A stretch of 6,341 bases of DNA from Thermoplasmata archaeon (GTDB taxonomy: Archaea > Thermoplasmatota > JAKEGO01). This document shows, one piece after another, positions 1 through 6,341 of the stretch. The translations under genes were made by a program, and so were the position numbers. Every line of letters begins with the position of its first letter. Position 1 is the stretch's first letter. The stretch covers positions 1 to 6,341 of the forward strand of contig JAKEGO010000127.1 of the NCBI GenBank assembly GCA_022615805.1, given 5' to 3'. Below the pieces are notes generated by a model. The model saw only the letters and a program-made list of their open reading frames with translations, did no database searches and was not told where the DNA came from.

Positions 1-863
1 CGCACCACCGCCGTCGACATCTCGGCGGGCGCCTCGATGTCGAAGAAGAGGTCGAGCGCCCCGTTGAACGTCTCGGCCGGGACTCGCTCCATTCCGTCGT
101 GGACGGCGAGCAGGATGGGCGCGACGTCGACCGGCTTCCCCGCCTCGAGGACGACGTGTGGGGCCGGGGCGGCGAGCCCGTCGATGATCCCGCGCAGAGC
201 GGAGTGAAGGCTCTCGACCTGGTCGTCGGAGAGATCGGCGGGGGCCAGGCCCTTGTCGATGCCGGCCCTCAGGCACACCTCCTCGGCGTAGGTGCCGCCG
301 AGGTTCGCGCCCAGGGCGAGTGCCCTTACGACGTCAGTCCCGCCGCCCATAGACGCCCTGAGCCCCTCGAGGTCCAGGAGCGTCGGGTCCGCCCGCGCCG
401 TCGGGTAGGCGTACTCCGCGCCGCCCTTGAGGGTCCTGTCCTTCCATGTCTCGGAATGGTGGACGCCGAGGATCCGCCCCTCGCGCACGAGGATGGCGTT
501 CCCCTTCCCGAACAGTTCGATCACCAGGTCGATGCCAGGGTCGCGCCCGAAGGTGAACGTGACCACGCGATCGAAACCGTGTTGGGCCACCGCCGTCACG
601 GGAGCGTTGCCGAGGTGCTTCCTGAGGAGGGTGGAAAAATGGCCGGGGGCCGACGGCGTCTCGATCTCCCTCCCGGTCGAGAGGACGAACCTGCCGATCT
701 GAGCGAGCAGGTTTGCCCTGCCCTCCCCGGTGAGGTGGAGCCTGATGAGGATGGCGCCCGGCGCCGGGTCGAAGGCCTTCTGGAAATGCGCGCCCTCGAG
801 GGACCTCAGCTCGGCGACCTCGGCACGGAGGTCGAAACTCGACATCGACCTCTTGGGTTTCAT
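1..863 (-). CDS. rqcH: NFACT-family ribosome quality control protein (RqcH/Rqc2/NEMF homologue), N-terminal part
   Basis: The reading frame starts at ATG 863-861 and runs off the left edge after 287 residues, so the coiled coil and NFACT-R part are outside the window. The visible part is the NFACT-N domain (about residues 5-155), beginning KPKRSMSSFDLRAEVAEL, with LRKHL at 80-84, QHGFDR at 94-99, ELFGKGNAIL at 116-125 and KDRTLKGGAEY at 141-151. It is followed by a helix-hairpin-helix-like stretch (about 181-203, LGGTYAEEVCLRAGID). Asp11 and the Asp98-Arg99 pair match residues known in yeast Rqc2 and bacterial RqcH to be needed for C-terminal tailing. Family knowledge: these proteins bind the large ribosomal subunit carrying a stalled peptidyl-tRNA and, in bacteria and yeast, direct untemplated tail addition. 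Whether this archaeal copy tails is inference. The start overlaps the stop of the preceding surface-protein gene (ATGA), and GGAG at 875-872, eight bases upstream, is a plausible ribosome site, so translation is probably coupled. Family assignment is firm. Confidence 0.9.
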   Translation of the reverse strand, partial: MKPKRSMSSFDLRAEVAELRSLEGAHFQKAFDPAPGAILIRLHLTGEGRANLLAQIGRFVLSTGREIETPSAPGHFSTLLRKHLGNAPVTAVAQHGFDRVVTFTFGRDPGIDLVIELFGKGNAILVREGRILGVHHSETWKDRTLKGGAEYAYPTARADPTLLDLEGLRASMGGGTDVVRALALGANLGGTYAEEVCLRAGIDKGLAPADLSDDQVESLHSALRGIIDGLAAPAPHVVLEAGKPVDVAPILLAVHDGMERVPAETFNGALDLFFDIEAPAEMSTAVV

Positions 864-1951
864 CGACGCCGCTCCGCGCGGACCCTCCGCGCGACGAACA
901 TCACAAGGGCCACGGCGAGGACGACGGACGCCAGCCCGAACTCGGGGATAGGTGTGCCGGCGGCGTTGGACTCGCCCTGGGACGGCGTCGTGAAGACGGT
1001 CCAGTCCTTCGAACTGTCGTTGTCGAACCCGTCGATCTCGAGGCCGACGGAAGAACCCGCGGCTGCTCCGAAAGGCACGAAATCGCCGTCGGTCCAGATG
1101 CCCGCCTGCACCGCGGCATGGTCATCGCCGTCAGCGTCGTTGTACTCACCGTCGGCGCAGTAGGCCACGAAGTCGACGATCCCGCGGTAGGAATCGTACA
1201 GGCAGATCTGGTCCTCTGCGTTGCTCCATTTGTTCGCGGCGTTAACGTATATGTGAAGGGCATCGCTCTGGCTCTGGCCGAAGAACGTATCGTTGGTCCC
1301 CGACTTGTAATGGAGGACCACGTAGTTCCGGGACGGGAAGTCGGGGAGGTCCCCGAACTTGAACCTGTTGTTCGTGTCGTTGTCGTGAATGATCCAGTTG
1401 TCGATGCTCCGCGTGTGGTCGGTCGGGTTGTACAGTTCGATCCACTCGTCCTCGTCGGTCTCCGCTGAGTCGTCGAAGACGAACTCGTTGATCCTGAACC
1501 CGGTGAAACGCGTCTGGACGTCGACCTCTTGCTCGGTCTCGGTCATCTCGGTCGGTATCGTCCACTCCATCACGATGGAGAACAGAGCGTGGACCGTGCC
1601 GTTGGCGTCGCCCCATTGCGTCGCGTTGACCACGATGATGTACGGGTCCCCCCGGCCCCAGCCGGGGTCGCCGTCGTCCAGCATGAGCTCGTAGCTGCCG
1701 TTTGTGGCATTCCACGTGACAGCGCTGATCTTCCCCTCGGTGTTGTCCGTGTCGTAGAGCTCGTGACCGTCGTAGCCGTTGTCATCGAAGTCGACGTAGA
1801 TGCCGACCCAGACGTCCGTGTGACCGCTCGCCGCAGAACCGTTCGACATGGATACGTCCCCGTAGAGGCGCATACCCTGGGATGTTCCGTTCTGCGAGAG
1901 GATGGCCATCGCGGCAAGCGCGAACAGGATCATCAGAGCGATGTTTCGCAT
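860..1951 (-). CDS. Secreted lamin-tail-domain surface protein with IPEFG C-terminal anchor
   Basis: This encodes a 363-residue exported protein. Residues 1-20 look like a signal peptide (Arg2, hydrophobic 4-18), with no clear Ala-X-Ala site and no lipobox Cys. Residues about 26-145 form an acidic, Asp-rich region of unknown fold. Residues about 150-325 match the lamin-tail (LTD) beta-sandwich pattern: FRINEFVFD, DEDEWIELYNPTD, the SIDNWIIHD strand, RNYVVLHY and GIVDFVAY. The C-terminus has IPEFG at 335-339, a hydrophobic helix at about 339-353, then RRVRAERRR, resembling archaeal PEF/PEFG-CTERM sorting tails. Nine N-X-S/T sequons (N21, N37, N81, N84, N109, N117, N191, N220, N311) suggest an N-glycosylated outer-face protein. 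Only two cysteines occur (C250, C265), and they could pair. The open frame continues upstream to 2527, but ATG 1951-1949 is chosen because it begins the signal peptide and sits at leaderless distance from a TATA box. The specific role is unknown; LTD domains are often found in extracellular or nuclease-linked proteins. Confidence 0.85.
   Translation of the reverse strand: MRNIALMILFALAAMAILSQNGTSQGMRLYGDVSMSNGSAASGHTDVWVGIYVDFDDNGYDGHELYDTDNTEGKISAVTWNATNGSYELMLDDGDPGWGRGDPYIIVVNATQWGDANGTVHALFSIVMEWTIPTEMTETEQEVDVQTRFTGFRINEFVFDDSAETDEDEWIELYNPTDHTRSIDNWIIHDNDTNNRFKFGDLPDFPSRNYVVLHYKSGTNDTFFGQSQSDALHIYVNAANKWSNAEDQICLYDSYRGIVDFVAYCADGEYNDADGDDHAAVQAGIWTDGDFVPFGAAAGSSVGLEIDGFDNDSSKDWTVFTTPSQGESNAAGTPIPEFGLASVVLAVALVMFVARRVRAERRR
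872..875 (-). promoter_or_regulatory. Shine-Dalgarno-like GGAG for the NFACT gene
   Basis: On the minus strand GGAG lies eight bases before ATG 863-861, inside the last codons of the upstream lamin-tail gene. It supports this ATG over the in-frame ATG at codon 7 and fits translational coupling across the ATGA overlap. The flank is rich in GGAG-like triplets from arginine codons, so chance occurrence is possible. Confidence 0.45.
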
Positions 1952-1980
1952 TCGTACCACGAGACGTTCCAAGGCCGAGG

Positions 1981-1990
1981 GGATATAAAT
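1981..1990 (-). promoter_or_regulatory. Archaeal TATA box for the lamin-tail/NFACT operon
   Basis: Read on the minus strand the sequence is ATTTATATCC, an AT island in otherwise GC-rich DNA, preceded by the purine-rich AGCGAAGGGC that could serve as a BRE. Its centre is about 35 bases from ATG 1951-1949. With the usual 25-27 base TATA-to-start distance in archaea, transcription would begin within about ten bases of the start codon, giving a leaderless or nearly leaderless mRNA. No Shine-Dalgarno sequence is seen at that ATG, which agrees. Confidence 0.65.
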
Positions 1991-2295
1991 GCCCTTCGCT
2001 GGCCATGTTGGATCGGCCCATCGCGGCGGTGAATGCAGCGCGAAATCCATTATTCGATCGCGCCGGAACCATCTGTTCCTGCGCTGCCATTCGGCATGTG
2101 GACGTGCGGGTGGGTGGACGAAGGTACGGTGGCGAGAGGTGAAGTTCCCGCCCGACACCCGCTTCGGCTGTGTCACACGATCCGGCGATGGCTCCCACAA
2201 CCTTCCGTGCAACGCCATCATCCAGCTCATCCATTTCCGGCCCGACCGCCACGATCGGGGGTCCAATGGCCACATCCTGCAACACGGCAACCCCA

Positions 2296-2309
2296 TGAAA
2301 ATGGTTAAG
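2296..2309 (+). promoter_or_regulatory. Weak TATA-like AT-rich patch before the phosphatase-like gene
   Basis: TGAAAATGGTTAAG is the only AT-rich patch close upstream of ATG 2339, centred about 36 bases before it, the same spacing as the leftward TATA box. It departs from the archaeal TATA consensus, so it is a candidate chosen by position and base composition rather than by motif. It would again give a leaderless message. Confidence 0.3.
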
Positions 2310-2338
2310 AGCAGCCCTCCGCTTGTCCGGCTGGAAGG

Positions 2339-3301
2339 ATGCCGCTGAACCCGTGGAGGCGCCTGAGGTCGGAGCGCCTGTACAGGGCCTACCTCCCCCT
2401 GGCCCGGAGGCTCGCGTGGCTCAGGTACAGGAGGCTGTCCAAGGCCGCCGCGATCCACGTCATGGAGGAGGAGTGGGACTACCTCATCGTCCTCGACGCC
2501 TGCAGGCTCGACGCGTTCCGCCAGCATGTGACCCCTGTGGCCGGGTCAGCCGTCTCCGGCGGGAGCGCGACCCAGGAGTGGGCGGAGTGGAACTTCGACG
2601 GCCGGTTCGAGGACACGATCTACGTCGCGGGCAACCCGCATTTCGCCAGATCTCGCCTGACGTGCACCTTCGGCCACGTTCCGTTCCACCACGTCGTCGA
2701 CGTCTGGGACTTCGGATGGGACGAGACGGTCAGGACGGTCCCGCCGGCGAAGGTCACCGACGCGGCCCTCGACGCCCTCCGGCGTTTCCCGGACAGGCGG
2801 ATGATCGTCCATTACAACCAGCCGCACCACCCCTTCTTGTCGGATCCGTCCCTCCTTGACTACGACGAAGGCACTGCGCACGAGATCGGTACCCCCGCAT
2901 ACGGGAACGGGTCCCCGCGGGCCCCGGGCGAGGAGGTTTGGCCGAAGAAGCGTGACATCTACCTCGCCGTGCGCATGGGCCAGGTCGACCTGCATCGCGC
3001 CTGGAAGGGGTACCGTAGCAACCTGGACATCGTCTGGCGCGAGGTCCTACGCCTCTCGGATGCCCTCGACGGGAAGGTGGTCGTCACGGCGGACCACGGC
3101 GAGGCGCTCGGCGAGATGATGCTCTACGGGCACCCCCACCGGATGCGCATCCCGGCGTTGGTCCTTGTTCCCTGGCACGTCCTGAAGGACGTCGAGCGAG
3201 GGCCGGCGTCCGTCGGTCGGCCGGGCGGGGATGGGCCCGTCTCGGAGATGGCCCACATCGACGACACCATCAGGCGCCTGAAGGACCTCGGGAAGGTCTG
3301 A
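2339..3301 (+). CDS. Alkaline phosphatase/sulfatase-superfamily hydrolase or transferase
   Basis: This encodes 320 residues with no signal peptide or membrane helix, so it is probably cytosolic or peripheral. The first 40 residues are very basic and rich in Arg, Leu and Tyr, a possible membrane- or nucleic-acid-binding helix. The core shows the metal-binding pattern of the alkaline phosphatase superfamily: strand YLIVLDACR with Asp53, GSATQEW with Thr78 as the likely nucleophile position, HYNQPHHPF (His158, His163, His164), VVTADHGEALGE (Asp252, His253) and YGHPH (His265, His267). Similar short proteins, as I recall, are annotated as sulfatase-like hydrolase/transferase in haloarchaea, often near glycan genes; that is recollection, not tested here. 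The substrate is unknown. ATG 2339 is the first start after an in-frame stop at 2306-2308. GGAAGG directly abuts this ATG with no spacer, too close for normal ribosome pairing, so a leaderless start is preferred. Met42 is a less likely alternative. The gene stands alone, diverging from the lamin-tail operon and converging on the oxidoreductase. Confidence 0.8.
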   Translation: MPLNPWRRLRSERLYRAYLPLARRLAWLRYRRLSKAAAIHVMEEEWDYLIVLDACRLDAFRQHVTPVAGSAVSGGSATQEWAEWNFDGRFEDTIYVAGNPHFARSRLTCTFGHVPFHHVVDVWDFGWDETVRTVPPAKVTDAALDALRRFPDRRMIVHYNQPHHPFLSDPSLLDYDEGTAHEIGTPAYGNGSPRAPGEEVWPKKRDIYLAVRMGQVDLHRAWKGYRSNLDIVWREVLRLSDALDGKVVVTADHGEALGEMMLYGHPHRMRIPALVLVPWHVLKDVERGPASVGRPGGDGPVSEMAHIDDTIRRLKDLGKV

Positions 3302-3436
3302 AATGGTGCCCACGGTCGGTCGAGGAGCGGGCGAAGTCCCTGTCCCACAGGTGGGCCGTTCCGGGATCGGAGACGCACGGCGGTCGCGATGAGCGGGCGA
3401 CCTGACGTGGAAGGTCGCGAGCGACAAGGGCGTACG

Positions 3437-3465
3437 GGAGGCAGGCGGACCGCGCCGCCTGCCCC
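3437..3465. terminator. GC-rich hairpin between convergent genes
   Basis: GGCAGGCGG (3440-3448) and CCGCCTGCC (3455-3463) form a perfect nine-base-pair stem with a six-base loop (ACCGCG). With A3439 bulged, two further G-C pairs (3437-3438 with 3464-3465) extend it. It lies 38 bases beyond the stop of the leftward oxidoreductase gene and 136 bases beyond the stop of the rightward gene, outside both reading frames. It may end or protect both transcripts. No T-run follows on either strand, so it is not a classic intrinsic terminator, and archaeal termination usually depends on T-tracts; the role is inferred from position. Confidence 0.4.
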
Positions 3466-3502
3466 GGGAGCCGCCACACCGCCGACCCGAAGTCGAGCGG
3501 CC

Positions 3503-6341
<2,839 letters not shown>

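Larger units (their letters stand above)
1952..2338. other. Divergent intergenic region
   Basis: This is a 387-base spacer between two divergently read genes. It holds the TATA box of the leftward operon near its left end and a weak AT-rich patch near its right end. Open frames cross it on both strands, but their translations are rich in Arg, His, Trp and Cys without hydrophobic patterning or any family resemblance, so I see no gene. No tRNA T-loop pattern, C/D-box pair or long inverted repeat was found by eye. A small RNA or operator cannot be excluded. Confidence 0.6.

Noticed and set aside
99..1163. A 354-codon plus-strand open frame across the NFACT and lamin-tail genes
   Set aside because: It lies antisense to two genes with clear family motifs and has no coherent fold pattern of its own.
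1958..1960. GTG as an alternative start three codons before ATG 1951 of the lamin-tail gene
   Set aside because: Given the TATA position, transcription would begin about there or after it, and ATG 1951 directly precedes a good signal peptide.
2241..2259. Small inverted repeat CCCGA ... TCGGG in the divergent spacer
   Set aside because: Five base pairs with a nine-base loop are expected by chance in DNA this rich in G and C.
1989..2348. A 119-codon plus-strand open frame, including a short ATGAAAATG start at 2295 that overlaps the phosphatase-like start by ten bases
   Set aside because: The translation is rich in Arg, His, Cys and Ser without hydrophobic periodicity or family resemblance. 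The short version could be a leader peptide, but the likely transcript start lies after it.
1952..2527. N-terminal extension of the lamin-tail open frame up to 2527
   Set aside because: It runs through the divergent spacer into the antisense strand of the phosphatase-like gene, is low-complexity and basic, and would bury the signal peptide and TATA box inside a coding region.
3344..3355. Small hairpin CCCAC-AG-GTGGG after the phosphatase-like gene
   Set aside because: The five-pair stem has a two-base loop, is sterically poor and has no T-run; the larger hairpin at 3437-3465 is more convincing.

Overview
The window is GC-rich and densely coding, and it most likely comes from an archaeon. Four things point that way. 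A clear TATA box lies at leaderless-promoter distance from a start codon. A secreted protein ends in an IPEFG motif, a membrane helix and a basic tail, like the archaeal PEF/PEFG-CTERM surface-sorting signals. The NFACT protein has archaeal/eukaryotic (NEMF/Rqc2-like) motifs. AGG is used freely for arginine despite the high GC. The class cannot be fixed from this sequence; a GC-rich euryarchaeal or Thermoplasmata-like lineage is a guess.

Layout. On the minus strand at the left edge is the 5' part of an NFACT-family ribosome quality control gene (863 down to the edge). It overlaps by an ATGA junction the upstream gene for a secreted, membrane-anchored lamin-tail-domain protein (1951 down to 860). 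These two form an operon read from a TATA box at about 1981-1990. A 387-base divergent spacer (1952-2338) separates them from a plus-strand gene (2339-3301) for a cytosolic alkaline phosphatase/sulfatase-superfamily enzyme. A convergent 201-base spacer with a strong GC-rich hairpin (3437-3465) follows. The rest of the window (3503 to the right edge, minus strand) is the C-terminal four fifths of a single-chain NifJ-type pyruvate:ferredoxin oxidoreductase.

How the genes relate. The oxidoreductase makes acetyl-CoA and reduced ferredoxin from pyruvate and indicates an anaerobic or microaerophilic metabolism. The lamin-tail protein is probably a glycosylated cell-surface protein. NFACT proteins act on stalled 60S/50S ribosomal subunits. 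The phosphatase-like enzyme may act on phosphorylated or sulfated glycans or lipids, but no substrate is shown. Apart from the operon pair, no common pathway is evident. No tRNA, rRNA, CRISPR array, insertion sequence or phage gene was seen.
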